Positions 26,740 to 36,395 of a stretch of 54,393 nt of DNA are shown piece after piece. Numbering within the stretch: the stretch's first letter is position 1; each line of letters begins with the position of its first letter. Made by a program: the position numbers and the translations under genes. Origin of the DNA: an uncultured Prevotellaceae bacterium (lineage in GTDB: Bacteria; Bacteroidota; Bacteroidia; Bacteroidales; Bacteroidaceae); assembly GCA_902785945.1 (NCBI GenBank), contig CADAAR010000036.1:1-54393 (forward strand), in the 5' to 3' direction. Below the pieces are notes generated by a model, which was not told the origin of the DNA, ran no database searches, and saw only the letters and a program-made list of their open reading frames with translations.

Positions 26740-28083
26740 CTACTTTTTAATTTCTCCTGTCTGATAAAAGTCGAGCATCTGTTTATTATAGATGGTCTGA
26801 TACTTCGACTGAAGCTGGTTTTGCTGGGCTGACAGCAGATTAACCTTACCATTCATCAGTTCTACGATATTCTTCAAGCCCAAACGGAACTGCTCTGACA
26901 AAAGTTCATAACTCTGCCGGGCACTTTCCACACTGCTGGAGGCAGCCTTATATTTCTCTTGGTTCGTCATAGCATTCAGCCAATACTGCTGAATATTCGA
27001 ATAGAGCGTCTTCTGCTGATCCAACAAGTCAAGTTGAGCCTGTAGCTGCTGAATCTTTGCTTTATTGACGGCTGTCTTGGTTGAGCGACCATCATAGATA
27101 GGCACGCTGACGCCAACGCCCAAAGACGTGTTCACGTTACTCTTGAACTGTGCCCCCCACGTATCATTACTCAAAGAATTAGTAGAGGTGCTGATACCGC
27201 CATTCAGATTAATACTTGGCATCCAGCCAGCCTTGGCAATACTCAGGCTCACATCGCTGCTCTTAATGGCCAAACGGGAACGCTCTATCTCAGGACGCTG
27301 CATCAAAGCTTGTTCGTAGACCGACTGTAAAGAAGGAATCGCCGACAGAACCTGAGGATCATTAATCTCAGGAATAGCCACATCAAAGGCTGTTTCGTCT
27401 GTAATCTCCAACAACTGCTTCAATTGCAGCTTGTAGTTCAACAACTGACTCTTCATCTCAACAATATTATACTCATCCTGAGCCCTTTGTGCAGTCAACT
27501 GAGCAAGATCAGCCTTCGACATTTTACCAACATTGACCATTTCCTGACCACGCTCTTCGTTCTTCTTACTGGTCTCAAGGGTCTGTTCACCCACTTTCAC
27601 GTTCTCATCGAGATAAAGAATCTGGGTAAAAATCTGTGCAATACGCTCCTGAATGCTATTGGCAGTCTCTTTTGTAGAAAGTTCTGCCTCCTGCTCAGCA
27701 ATCTGATCTAACTTAACCGTATTGGTATTGCGATTGCCATTCCATACTGTCCACTGGCCGTTCACATTATAACTGCCGTTATACGAGGTCTTGCTTACCT
27801 TGGTATTCACCACACCATTGGTGACGGTCGAGATACCTGCATTCTTCCAGGGCTGATAGCCAAGACTCTGATTCGTCGATGCACTGACCGAGGGTAATAA
27901 AGCTGCTTTTGCACCTTTCAAGTCTTCAATAGCACTCTGCTGTTGTAATTGCGACTTTTTCAATGTAATATTGTTTGCCATGGCATAGTCGATGCAGTCT
28001 TGCAGCGTCCATTGTTTCTGGGCAAAAGAAGTAGCAACAAAGAAACTCAGCATGAGTAACAAATGTCTTTTATTCATGTACAT
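26740..28083 (-). CDS. TolC-family outer-membrane efflux protein
   Basis: This 447-aa channel protein has a signal peptide (about 1-21, ending TSFAQ) and the two repeated TolC halves with long coiled-coil helices (Gln/Ala-rich, for example QLQQQSAIEDLKGAKAALLP and the later KIQQLQAQLDLLDQQKT). It is the first gene of the efflux operon. ATG 28077 is an alternative start two codons on. Gene order TolC, MacA, ATPase, permease, kinase, regulator is fully co-directional with gaps of 26 nt or less. Confidence 0.92.
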   Translation of the reverse strand: MYMNKRHLLLMLSFFVATSFAQKQWTLQDCIDYAMANNITLKKSQLQQQSAIEDLKGAKAALLPSVSASTNQSLGYQPWKNAGISTVTNGVVNTKVSKTSYNGSYNVNGQWTVWNGNRNTNTVKLDQIAEQEAELSTKETANSIQERIAQIFTQILYLDENVKVGEQTLETSKKNEERGQEMVNVGKMSKADLAQLTAQRAQDEYNIVEMKSQLLNYKLQLKQLLEITDETAFDVAIPEINDPQVLSAIPSLQSVYEQALMQRPEIERSRLAIKSSDVSLSIAKAGWMPSINLNGGISTSTNSLSNDTWGAQFKSNVNTSLGVGVSVPIYDGRSTKTAVNKAKIQQLQAQLDLLDQQKTLYSNIQQYWLNAMTNQEKYKAASSSVESARQSYELLSEQFRLGLKNIVELMNGKVNLLSAQQNQLQSKYQTIYNKQMLDFYQTGEIKK

Positions 28084-28123
28084 TTTTTATGATAATAACT
28101 ATAATTTCACAATAACACGGGTG

Positions 28124-28131
28124 CAAAGGTA
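28124..28131 (-). promoter_or_regulatory. Likely -7 box of the efflux operon
   Basis: The minus strand reads TACCTTTG about 40 nt before the ATG of the TolC gene. A TTG stands only 12 nt upstream of the box, shorter than usual. Confidence 0.5.
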
Positions 28132-28165
28132 CTAACAAACATCCAAATAAAAGAATGTTATAGAC

Positions 28166-28203
28166 AAGAATTGGCGGTTAATAGATTTTAACCGCCAATT
28201 CTT
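28166..28203 (-). terminator. Hairpin after the GH95 gene
   Basis: A perfect 16-bp stem (28166-28181 with 28188-28203) with a 6-nt loop lies 22 nt past the GH95 stop codon and upstream of the efflux promoter. The trailing sequence is only moderately U-rich (TTGTCTATAAC). Confidence 0.65.
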
Positions 28204-28225
28204 CGATAAAACATTCGATAGTTAA

Positions 28226-30673
28226 TCAATTTAACGGTTCAAATGTCAACGTTTCGCCCTTTTGCGTCTTGACATCATACTCATAAACCTTACGGATATC
28301 GATGTCGTGTTGTTCCTTCTTTTCCTTTGAAACGAGCGGTGTTTTCACCTTAGCAACTGACAAGAACGGGTTCTTACACTCGCCCTTGGCTTGTGTCAGG
28401 CCCTTGCCCTTCAATGGTACATAGGAACGGATGCGCAATACACCGCCTAGTTCTGACTTGATACTTGCCGACTTTAACAGTCCGCCATCCCACGTTTCAT
28501 CCACGACAAAGCCACCCCGGGCGCGAAGACCCTTCACTTCACCTTTCGACCATGCATCGGGCAAAGCAGGCAACAGATGGACAGCACCATCATGACTCTG
28601 GAGCAGCATCTCTGCGATACCAGCAGCACAACCATAGTTTCCATCAATCTGGAATGGTGGATGAGCATCAAAAAGATTCGGATAGGTGCGCCCGTCAGGA
28701 TACTGTCTTGCACTCCTGTCATCAGGCAACAGATGGAGCATGTTCGACAAAATCTTCAGTGCATGGTTACCATCAAGCATTCTCGCCCAGAAATTCACTT
28801 TCCAACCAAGACTCCATCCCGTCGCCATATCACCACGCTGTGTGAGCGTTGTTGCTGCAGCAGAGAACAATTCCGGATGCTGATACGGTGAAATTTGATT
28901 CGAAGGATATAGACCATAGAGATGAGAGACATGACGATGCTCATCCCTGGGGTTATCGGCATCAATCAACCACTCCTGCAACTGACCATACTTACCAATC
29001 TGCATCGGAGGGAGGTCTGCCAAGGTAGTCGTCAGACGCTTCTTCAGAGCGGCATCCTTTACACCCAACACCTGCATAGCGGAAAGAACGTTACTCAGCA
29101 CATCAAAGACAATTTGGTTATCCATTGTCGAGCCTGCCGTCACAGTAGTACCCTTCCCTTCCGGACCATGTTCAGGCGATACAGTAGGCACAGTCATCAG
29201 CCAACCATACTGCGGATGGCGTTGCACATAGTCGAGCAAGAACTCAGCGGCTCCACGCATCACAGGATATTGCTTCCGTAAGAAAGTTTTGTCACCAGTA
29301 AAGAGATAGTGCTGCCATAGATGGGTAGTGAGCCAGGCGCCGCCAGTGGGGAACATACCCCAGGTCGTACCGTCCACAGGTCCGGCAATTCGCCACAAAT
29401 CTGTATTGTGATGTGCCACCCATCCGCCACAACCGTACATCTGCTGGGCCGTGATGGCACCGGTCTCACTCAAATCATCAATCATAGAGAACAAGGGCTC
29501 TGCGGCTTCACTCAGATTACCGACATCCGCAATCCAATAGTTCATCTCAGTATTGATATTGATGGTATACTTCGAATCCCAAGGAGCATTCATCTTGTCA
29601 TTCCACACACCCTGCAAATTAGCAGGCTGTCCCCCCGGCTGAGAGGCACAGATCAATAGATAACGACCATACTGGAACATCAAGGCTGCCAGATCCATAT
29701 CACTTCCGCCTGCAAAGGCAGCGAGGCGCCTGTCCGTAGGAAGGGTTGATCGGTTGGATGTGGGCAAAGAAAGTGACACCCTGCCATATTGTTCCTGATA
29801 CTTAGCGATATGAGCCGCCAACAAATCCTTAAACTGCCGTCCCTGCAAACTCTTTTGTACCTGCTCATTCTTTGCAGAAGGATTACCACTGACATCATGG
29901 TAGTTGACATAATTGGTAGCAGCAGTAATATACACCGTTGCTTGTGTTGCACCCTGAACAACCATGCTCTGAGCCTCATCCTTCACCTTACCATCGGTAT
30001 CCACCCAGATACGACACTCTGCTGTCAGTCCGGCTGATATACCCTCCTGGGCATCACCACTGACCATTGCGATCAGACAATGGTTATCCACCCGTTGGGT
30101 ATTCTTCAGACCACACTCATAATACAAGGAGAAATCGAGTGAACCGCCCTTGTCGGCTTCGATCCTAACGGCTATCACACGGTCGGCCATCGATGCTATC
30201 GCTGTACGACGGTAGTTTACACCAGCCACCTGATATTTCACATTAGCGGTGGCATTCTCCAAATTCAGGTCGCGCTCATAGCCGGTCGCATTTCTTTGGT
30301 TCCAAAACTTCAGAAACAGATCACCCAACGGGAGGAAACGCATACCATGAGGACCTTTGAAGAAATACTTGTCCAACAACTTATGGGCCTCGGCTTCCTT
30401 GCCTTCGAAAATCAGCTGGCGAATCTCTTGCAGATGTTCCTTCGCCTCAGGACTGTTATTGTTATGAGGAGAACCCGACCAGAACGTCTCTTCATTCAAC
30501 TGTATCTGTTCGGTGTCGGCACCGCCATATACCATCGCGCCCAAGGCAGAATTACCAATAGGTAATGCCTCTAACCAATGAGAAGCCGCCTTATCATACC
30601 AAAGGCGGCGACTCTCTGCCTGTACCTGGCAAACCGCCAAGGCAGACAATACAATAATAACTAGTCTTTTCAT
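28226..30673 (-). CDS. GH95 family alpha-L-fucosidase
   Basis: This 815-aa exported glycosidase has a signal peptide (about 1-19, ending VQAES). The family usually removes alpha-1,2-linked fucose from host glycans, and some members act on galactose. The N-terminal beta-sandwich starts [15 protein letters not shown]. The (alpha/alpha)6 barrel holds the conserved active-site segments [10 protein letters not shown] (catalytic Asn pair), [12 protein letters not shown] (general acid Glu) and [17 protein letters not shown] (Asp). All key residues are present. It lies 6 nt after the aquaporin gene and shares its transcript. Confidence 0.92.
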   Translation of the reverse strand: MKRLVIIVLSALAVCQVQAESRRLWYDKAASHWLEALPIGNSALGAMVYGGADTEQIQLNEETFWSGSPHNNNSPEAKEHLQEIRQLIFEGKEAEAHKLLDKYFFKGPHGMRFLPLGDLFLKFWNQRNATGYERDLNLENATANVKYQVAGVNYRRTAIASMADRVIAVRIEADKGGSLDFSLYYECGLKNTQRVDNHCLIAMVSGDAQEGISAGLTAECRIWVDTDGKVKDEAQSMVVQGATQATVYITAATNYVNYHDVSGNPSAKNEQVQKSLQGRQFKDLLAAHIAKYQEQYGRVSLSLPTSNRSTLPTDRRLAAFAGGSDMDLAALMFQYGRYLLICASQPGGQPANLQGVWNDKMNAPWDSKYTININTEMNYWIADVGNLSEAAEPLFSMIDDLSETGAITAQQMYGCGGWVAHHNTDLWRIAGPVDGTTWGMFPTGGAWLTTHLWQHYLFTGDKTFLRKQYPVMRGAAEFLLDYVQRHPQYGWLMTVPTVSPEHGPEGKGTTVTAGSTMDNQIVFDVLSNVLSAMQVLGVKDAALKKRLTTTLADLPPMQIGKYGQLQEWLIDADNPRDEHRHVSHLYGLYPSNQISPYQHPELFSAAATTLTQRGDMATGWSLGWKVNFWARMLDGNHALKILSNMLHLLPDDRSARQYPDGRTYPNLFDAHPPFQIDGNYGCAAGIAEMLLQSHDGAVHLLPALPDAWSKGEVKGLRARGGFVVDETWDGGLLKSASIKSELGGVLRIRSYVPLKGKGLTQAKGECKNPFLSVAKVKTPLVSKEKKEQHDIDIRKVYEYDVKTQKGETLTFEPLN

Positions 30674-30679
30674 CTATAA

Positions 30680-31357
30680 TTATTTCTCGCTAGTATCAAT
30701 CATTTTCCAAACACCAGCAGCTAAGGCACCACCAATGAACGGACCCACAATAAATACCCACAGTTGGGCCAATGCCTTTCCACCCTCGAAGAGAGCAGGA
30801 CCGATACTACGGGCAGGGTTGACCGAAGTACCAGTATAGTTGATACCAACCAAATGGATGAGAATCAGTGACAAGCCAATAGCTAAGCCTGCGAAATTGT
30901 TAGTTGCACCATTAGTTTTTGCAGTAGCGCCGAGGACGACTAAAACAAAGATGAACGTAAGAAGAATCTCAGCCACTAAACCATTGATGACATTATCTGA
31001 TGCACAGGCATTGGCACCGGTAGCCGTACCACGAGCCAGACCAGGATCTGTCGACACCAGGAAAGCCAGCAAAGCTGCTGCAATCACAGCACCAATCACC
31101 TGAAACAGCATATACATACCACAATCTTTCGAGTTCATACGACCACTAAGGAACACACCCAGCGTGATGGCCGGATTAATGTGGCAACCAGAGATGCCGC
31201 CAATCGTATAGGCCATCGCCACGACAGCCAGACCAAAGGCTACAGCAGTACCCACAACCGATGCTGTATCAACACCACAATTCAGACTCACGGCAGCGCC
31301 GCAACCTAAGAACGTCAGCACGAATGTGCCCACCATTTCTGCTAAATACTTTTTCAT
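30680..31357 (-). CDS. aqpZ: Aquaporin (AqpZ-like)
   Basis: This 225-aa MIP-family inner-membrane channel has six membrane helices and two half-helices. Both NPA motifs are intact (HINPAITLG and SVNPARSIGP). The His in LIHLVGI and the Arg after the second NPA point to a water-selective filter rather than a glycerol facilitator. It is the first gene of a two-gene unit with the GH95 enzyme. Confidence 0.93.
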   Translation of the reverse strand: MKKYLAEMVGTFVLTFLGCGAAVSLNCGVDTASVVGTAVAFGLAVVAMAYTIGGISGCHINPAITLGVFLSGRMNSKDCGMYMLFQVIGAVIAAALLAFLVSTDPGLARGTATGANACASDNVINGLVAEILLTFIFVLVVLGATAKTNGATNNFAGLAIGLSLILIHLVGINYTGTSVNPARSIGPALFEGGKALAQLWVFIVGPFIGGALAAGVWKMIDTSEK

Positions 31358-31401
31358 AATGCTTATAGTTTATTGATTAATGTATATTCGTTTCTAGGGC
31401 A

Positions 31402-31432
31402 CAAAGATAAGAAAAAAATTGTTTGCCTCCAA
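31402..31432 (-). promoter_or_regulatory. Promoter of the aquaporin-GH95 unit
   Basis: On the minus strand there is TTG (31432-31430), 20 nt, then TATCTTTG (31409-31402), a full consensus match about 45 nt before the aquaporin ATG. Confidence 0.75.
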
Positions 31433-31451
31433 ATATTATTGCAAAAAAATA

Positions 31452-32639
31452 TCAAGCGACGCTATTAGTAATTGCACAAGCTACGGTATATGCTGTAGTC
31501 CAAGCAGCCTGAAAATTAAAGCCGCCAGTAATACCGTCAATATCAAGCACCTCTCCAGCAAAATATAGACGGGGTACATGACGACTCTCCAATGTGGAAG
31601 GATTTACCGCCGACAATGCGATGCCACCACAGGTAACAAACTCATCCTTGAACGTAGCTCTTCCGGTTATCTGATAACTATCGCCCCCACTCAACAGGTT
31701 TGCCAAACGATTAATCTCTTTCTTATTGAGACTACCCCAGCGGGCGTTTGACCGTTCGCCTAAGCATTTCTCCACCAGATAGGTCCACAGGCGCGAGGAT
31801 AAACCGCAAGGGGGAACCGTTTTCATTTGCTTTTGCGGACATCGGATCATCATCTCATCAAGAATCACCATCACTTCTGTATCGTGACGCTTTGTCCAAT
31901 TTACAGCCAATGTTGTCTGATATCCACTCTCTGCCAATAGTCGTGCCCCATAACTCGACAGTTTCAGAATTGCCGGTCCGCTCATACCCCAGTGGGTAAT
32001 CAGCAATGGTCCCTCAGCTCGCAGTTTCGTACCAGGAATCATCGTCATGACATCCTCTACAACTGTCCCCATCAAGGCATGCAAAGCTTCATCAGTAATC
32101 TGAAAGGTAAAGAGCGAAGGCACGGGCGACACAATCTCATGTCCCTTATCAGCCAACCACTGTAAGCCTTCTGCTTTTGGAGAGCCACCCGTTGTGACGG
32201 CAATAAAATCATAATCACTAAGTTGTTCCAACGAATCGATTCTCGATTCCATGCGAATCTCAACGCCATGTCTTCGTGCCTCTGCAAGGAAGCAATTTAT
32301 GATTGTATGCGAATCTTGCGATAGCGGAAAAACACAATGATCGTCCTGAGTCATCAGCCTAACCCCATGGCGCTCAAACCACTCATAAGCATCTTCCTGT
32401 GAGAAACCTTTCATCAAACGTTTCATCAACCGGTGTCCTCTGGGGTAGACTCCCGACAGATCGCGCACTTCAGCAAACGAGTTGGTACAGTTACAACGGC
32501 CGCCGCCGGAAATTTCCACTTTCGACAAAACATGTTTTGACTTCTCGAAGATCGAAACCTCCATCTTCGGACACATCTCCTTGAGATTGATGGCCAAGAA
32601 AAATCCCGCTGCCCCGCCGCCGATGATTGCAGTCTTCAT
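31452..32639 (-). CDS. HI0933-family FAD-dependent oxidoreductase
   Basis: This 395-aa flavoprotein has an N-terminal dinucleotide-binding motif (IIGGGAAGFFLAI, about 4-16), the HI0933 hallmarks ISGGGRCNCTN and GVRLMTQDDHCVFP, and the C-terminal flavin motif GEVLDIDGITGGFNFQ. The physiological substrate is unknown. Its ATG overlaps the stop of the upstream hydrolase gene by 4 nt, so translation is coupled. It is the last gene of the five-gene unit from 39407. Confidence 0.88.
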   Translation of the reverse strand: MKTAIIGGGAAGFFLAINLKEMCPKMEVSIFEKSKHVLSKVEISGGGRCNCTNSFAEVRDLSGVYPRGHRLMKRLMKGFSQEDAYEWFERHGVRLMTQDDHCVFPLSQDSHTIINCFLAEARRHGVEIRMESRIDSLEQLSDYDFIAVTTGGSPKAEGLQWLADKGHEIVSPVPSLFTFQITDEALHALMGTVVEDVMTMIPGTKLRAEGPLLITHWGMSGPAILKLSSYGARLLAESGYQTTLAVNWTKRHDTEVMVILDEMMIRCPQKQMKTVPPCGLSSRLWTYLVEKCLGERSNARWGSLNKKEINRLANLLSGGDSYQITGRATFKDEFVTCGGIALSAVNPSTLESRHVPRLYFAGEVLDIDGITGGFNFQAAWTTAYTVACAITNSVA

Positions 32640-33631
32640 TGTCCGCCCAACCTTTTGAAATACGTAGCAATATCATCCCATGTTTTGAATGTATCGCTAC
32701 CGAACTGAATCAATGTTGCCATACCTTCCGTTTTCTCGGCATCAATGAGATAATCACCATAAAGCAATGACTTCTGGTTGGTAAAGACGGTATGTCCGTA
32801 GGCCGGTACGTTCACATACTCGTAAAGCCATGCCAAGATGTCTGCATAGAGGGAAACATCAACAGAGGCTGATGCCACAAAGTAGAGCTGATAGGTCTCC
32901 AAAAGCATACGGAGCACTTTCTGCGAAGAACTCTGAGGCTTCTGCCATTTGTCAATGAGGGTGTTAACATTAATATATATGATAGGACGTTCCCTACCCT
33001 CTTGTCGGTCATCTATCCATCGGATCACAGGGACTACAGAATGCATAAACGAATTGTCGTTCATACGATGTTCCCCATGAAAACGGATGGCGGTGGGATA
33101 ATGCTCGCGGAACAGATCGTATGTATCCACCGTGGTATCCTCGTCACCGAAGAGGCCCCACACACGATCTTGTTCCTCGGGTGTCACCGAGGCAAAGCAC
33201 TGCTCCGTCATCTCCTTATATTCCTTTACCAAAGCTTTTGTCACGATAAAGTCCTGTACCCCATCTTGACGAGGATTAGAGAAGTGCTGAGCACCAATCA
33301 TACCATGATCCTTCATCGTATCACCCATCTGCAGAGCTGGATTTACAAGGATACGGTCATAACCATAAAGCATCTCGGCATACATACCGCCCATCGACGT
33401 GCCTATGACCAAGTCGGGATTCTCCTTGTCGCACGTCTCACGCAACAAATCCATCGCCTCTTGGGGTCGTATAGGCAGATCAGGGGCTATCACCGTCGTA
33501 TTAGGGAACACCTCACTAATACGAGTCACTGTACCGCTCTGTCCTGACGACCCGAAACCATGAACATACAAGATTATCTTTCCTTTGAATAGTTCAGGAA
33601 ACTGTTTGATATAAGGATTCGTCTGTTCCAT
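32636..33631 (-). CDS. YqiA-like alpha/beta hydrolase fused to a degenerate HAD-like domain
   Basis: This 331-aa protein has two parts. Residues 1-205 form a YqiA-type serine hydrolase with Ser79 in GTSMGG, Asp164 in GDEDTT and His197 in FMHSVV as the likely triad. Residues about 215-331 resemble the 5'-deoxynucleotidase (NT5C) branch of the HAD superfamily, with TNQKSLLYGDYLIDAEK and an ending W-DDI. The nucleophile motif, however, reads INVN (Asn221, Asn223) instead of DxD, and the last motif is DA instead of DD, so this half is probably inactive. It sits 10 nt after GH20 and overlaps the next gene by 4 nt. Confidence 0.75.
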   Translation of the reverse strand: MEQTNPYIKQFPELFKGKIILYVHGFGSSGQSGTVTRISEVFPNTTVIAPDLPIRPQEAMDLLRETCDKENPDLVIGTSMGGMYAEMLYGYDRILVNPALQMGDTMKDHGMIGAQHFSNPRQDGVQDFIVTKALVKEYKEMTEQCFASVTPEEQDRVWGLFGDEDTTVDTYDLFREHYPTAIRFHGEHRMNDNSFMHSVVPVIRWIDDRQEGRERPIIYINVNTLIDKWQKPQSSSQKVLRMLLETYQLYFVASASVDVSLYADILAWLYEYVNVPAYGHTVFTNQKSLLYGDYLIDAEKTEGMATLIQFGSDTFKTWDDIATYFKRLGGQ

Positions 33632-33641
33632 AAAACAATAA

Positions 33642-35231
33642 TTAGAATTGCCAGCGGTTAGGTATCTGACGATCCGGCCAGAGGTGCTTGGCGTAAGTGT
33701 AATGATACAGTTCGAAGAATGATGTCAGACGCGTGAGACGCTCTAAGAAAGCTTTATAGTCCTTGCGCTCGGGTTGTGTCCATTGCACCTCTGCCAGAGC
33801 CGACATGCGTGGCAAGGCCTGATACTCGACAAGGCTCTCGGTGGTCATATACTCCGACCAGAGGTTGGCCTGGGTACCAAGGATATGACGGCGGGCCTCA
33901 ACGGAAAGGCTGTCGGGGGCGGGGTCGAGAGTATAGACTTTCTCGATGGGAATGAAGCCACCACAACGGCTAGGTTCGAACTCAGTATCCTTCACCTGCT
34001 GGTAATCGAAATAGCAATGTGTCGTGGGAGCCATCACCACATCGTGTCCAGCCTCAGCGGCTTTTGCGCCAGGGACAGAACCACGCCAAGACATAATCAT
34101 CGCATCTTTCGGAGAACCGTCGAGGATCTCATCCCATCCTAAGACGCGGCGACCTTTCGAGGTGAGAAAGTCAAAGACGCGCTTTGTAAAGTGAGTCTGC
34201 CCCCCCTTACCCTGACACTTGGGACACTGCTGCCACTTGTCCGTAGGCGTCTCGTCGCCACCGATGTGAATGACCTCGGAGGGGAAGATATCCATAATCT
34301 CCGTCAGCACATCTTCGACGAACTGATAGACCTTGGAATTGCCGATGCAGAGCACATCCTTATACACGCCCCAATAGTGACCCACCTGATAGGGACCACC
34401 CGTACAGCCGAGTTCGGGATAGCTGGCGAGAGCGGCGAGCATATGACCGGGCATATCAATTTCAGGAACGATGGTAATATGACGCTCGGCGGCATAGCGC
34501 ACAATCTCGCGAGCCTCAGCCTGCGTGTAAAAACCACCGTAGGGGATGCCGTCGTCAAGGTCAGAGTTGGTGCCAATGATGGTACCTGAGCGTTGGGAAC
34601 CAACCTCCGTAAGTTTCGGCCATTTCTTGATCTCTATGCGCCAACCCTGATCATCGGTGAGATGCCAGTGGAACACGTTCATATTGTGCAGCGCCAACAG
34701 GTCGATAAACTTCTTGACGAAATCCACAGACCAGAAATGACGGGAGCAGTCCAAATGCATCCCTCGCCAAGAGAAACGCGGCGCATCGATGATGATGGAA
34801 GATGGAAGAAGGAAGATGGAAAATGTCGCCTTGTCGATAGAGGCCAATGACTTACGGAGGGTCTGGATGCCGTAGAAGACACCCGCAGCAGAACCGCCTG
34901 CAATGGTGACACCTTTCTTATTAATGGTTAGCACATAACCTTCGGATTCAGTGACATTCGGAGAGATGGCGAGTTCGATATAAGTCTTCCTCTTCTCACG
35001 TTTAGGCGCAATAGAAAACACTTGTCCAGTAACGTCTTTGAGATAGGCTTGCAGGAAAACTGCCTCACCCATCAAAGTCACAGGTGCCAAAATCTGTACT
35101 TGATCATTACTCAACAAAAAAGGCTCACCTTTCTGTATCTGGATGTTCTGTGGCAGCGGCACCACATCATACTGTGCCCTTGCAGAGATGCTCAGCACCA
35201 GCCCCATTATCAACAATACAATTCTACTCAT
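33642..35231 (-). CDS. GH20 beta-N-acetylhexosaminidase
   Basis: This 529-aa exported enzyme removes terminal GlcNAc or GalNAc from glycans. The reading frame is open to 35396, but ATG 35231 has a GGAG ribosome-binding site and starts the signal peptide (1-20, ending ARAQ), so it is chosen. An N-terminal GH20b domain (about 22-150) is followed by the TIM barrel with the catalytic Asp-Glu pair in HIGGDETPTDKW and the active-site Trp in MSWRGS. A five-unit heptad repeat (34791-34825) lies in the coding sequence and makes the unusual stretch TFSIFLLPSSIII (136-148) just before APRFSWRGMHLD. Next to the NagB-type deacetylase it fits amino-sugar use. Confidence 0.93.
   Translation of the reverse strand: MSRIVLLIMGLVLSISARAQYDVVPLPQNIQIQKGEPFLLSNDQVQILAPVTLMGEAVFLQAYLKDVTGQVFSIAPKREKRKTYIELAISPNVTESEGYVLTINKKGVTIAGGSAAGVFYGIQTLRKSLASIDKATFSIFLLPSSIIIDAPRFSWRGMHLDCSRHFWSVDFVKKFIDLLALHNMNVFHWHLTDDQGWRIEIKKWPKLTEVGSQRSGTIIGTNSDLDDGIPYGGFYTQAEAREIVRYAAERHITIVPEIDMPGHMLAALASYPELGCTGGPYQVGHYWGVYKDVLCIGNSKVYQFVEDVLTEIMDIFPSEVIHIGGDETPTDKWQQCPKCQGKGGQTHFTKRVFDFLTSKGRRVLGWDEILDGSPKDAMIMSWRGSVPGAKAAEAGHDVVMAPTTHCYFDYQQVKDTEFEPSRCGGFIPIEKVYTLDPAPDSLSVEARRHILGTQANLWSEYMTTESLVEYQALPRMSALAEVQWTQPERKDYKAFLERLTRLTSFFELYHYTYAKHLWPDRQIPNRWQF
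34791..34825 (-). repeat. Heptad-repeat array inside the GH20 gene
   Basis: Five 7-bp units occur in plus orientation: GATGATG, GAAGATG, GAAGAAG, GAAGATG, GAAAATG. In the sense strand they are pyrimidine-rich and stop-free (CATCTTC type), as expected for a tract that must stay open. No inverted partner lies within about 120 bp. Confidence 0.65.
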
Positions 35232-35256
35232 ATTTTTCTCTCCTTTACTTCTTACA

Positions 35257-36393
35257 TCAAAAATGGTATTCCACAAAAGCCTCCATCGCCTCATAGCAAG
35301 CCAATCCGAGATCATCGTAACGTTTGGCTGTTTCACGGTTACGGTCCTCTGCACGCTGCCAGAAAAGACGGTCATCATTACCAAGAAAGGGGGCACCCTC
35401 CATCTGACTCTGATGACGAAGGATTGAATTACGTTTCTCGCGAAGTTCCTCGGGACTCATCGGCACACACATCTCAATATCTGCCACATCCCACTCAGCC
35501 CAGGCACCGCGATACATCCACACACGACAGTCTTTCAACCACTCTGCACCAGCTTGCTTGGCTTCATCAATAGCCGCCAACACAGCATCGGTGCACTTAC
35601 GATGGGTACCGTGAGGGTCTGCAAGGTCGGCAGCGACATAGATCTGATGGGGCTGAATCTCTTCAAGTAGTGCTATTATGGGCTCTACATCGCGCTCCGA
35701 CATCGGAAGCTTTTCTATTTTTCCACTTTCATAGAAGGGCAGATCAAGGAAATGGATATGATCCTTAGGAATACGGTTATAGCCACAAGCATTGCGCGCC
35801 TCACCACGACGGATCAAGCCCTTCACTGTGAGAATAGCCTGATTATCCCAATCGCCCTCTTTTTTCTCCTTCAAGTAGGACATAATTTCACGGTAACGAA
35901 TCTTGATAACCTCGTCAGAGCCATTGGCAAAGAGTTGGTTAAAACCATTGATGAAGTGCATATAAAGCCGCACTTCTTCATCGGCCACAGCTATGTTACC
36001 AGATGTCTCGTAGGCAATATGCACATCGTGCTTCTGCTGCATCAACCTACGGATGGTACCGCCCATAGAGATGACATCATCGTCGGGATGGGGCGAGAAC
36101 ACCACCACCCGTTTGGGATAGGGTTTGGCACGCTCCGGACGAGTAGAGTCATCAACATCCGGTTTACCTCCGGGCCAACCGGTAATCGTATGCTGTAGTT
36201 CATTAAACACCTCGATATTAACGAGGCCTGCCTGACCACCGAACTGCTCGACAAGATGGCCAAGGCCATTGTCCATATAGTCCTTCGTTGACAACTTCAG
36301 CAAGGGTTTGCCCACCTTGTTGCAAAGGTCAATCACCTGCCGACGCAAGGTATGCTCAGGCATTTTGATAGTAGACGTTAGGTTCAGATTCAT
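35257..36393 (-). CDS. PIG-L deacetylase, C-terminal half of the Bacteroides-type NagB fusion
   Basis: This 378-aa protein matches the second half of the about 660-aa Bacteroides protein annotated glucosamine-6-phosphate deaminase. Residues 1-90 correspond to the inter-domain region (GKPLLKL, HTITGWPGGKPDVDD) and residues 95-378 to a PIG-L/LmbE deacetylase with zinc motif SPHPDDD (His102, Asp104, Asp105) and ADPHGTHRKC. The NagB isomerase half is absent here and could be encoded elsewhere. It lies 25 nt before the GH20 gene, so a role in N-acetylhexosamine metabolism is likely. Confidence 0.8.
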   Translation of the reverse strand: MNLNLTSTIKMPEHTLRRQVIDLCNKVGKPLLKLSTKDYMDNGLGHLVEQFGGQAGLVNIEVFNELQHTITGWPGGKPDVDDSTRPERAKPYPKRVVVFSPHPDDDVISMGGTIRRLMQQKHDVHIAYETSGNIAVADEEVRLYMHFINGFNQLFANGSDEVIKIRYREIMSYLKEKKEGDWDNQAILTVKGLIRRGEARNACGYNRIPKDHIHFLDLPFYESGKIEKLPMSERDVEPIIALLEEIQPHQIYVAADLADPHGTHRKCTDAVLAAIDEAKQAGAEWLKDCRVWMYRGAWAEWDVADIEMCVPMSPEELREKRNSILRHQSQMEGAPFLGNDDRLFWQRAEDRNRETAKRYDDLGLACYEAMEAFVEYHF

Positions 36394-36395
36394 AG

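Noticed and set aside
33960-33985. GGTTCGA motif as a tRNA T-arm
   Set aside because: It lies inside the GH20 coding sequence and no cloverleaf can be formed around it. No other tRNA-like folding was seen in the window.
35232-35396. N-terminal extension of 55 residues for the GH20 enzyme
   Set aside because: It would overlap the upstream PIG-L gene, and the ATG at 35231 has both a GGAG site and a signal peptide.
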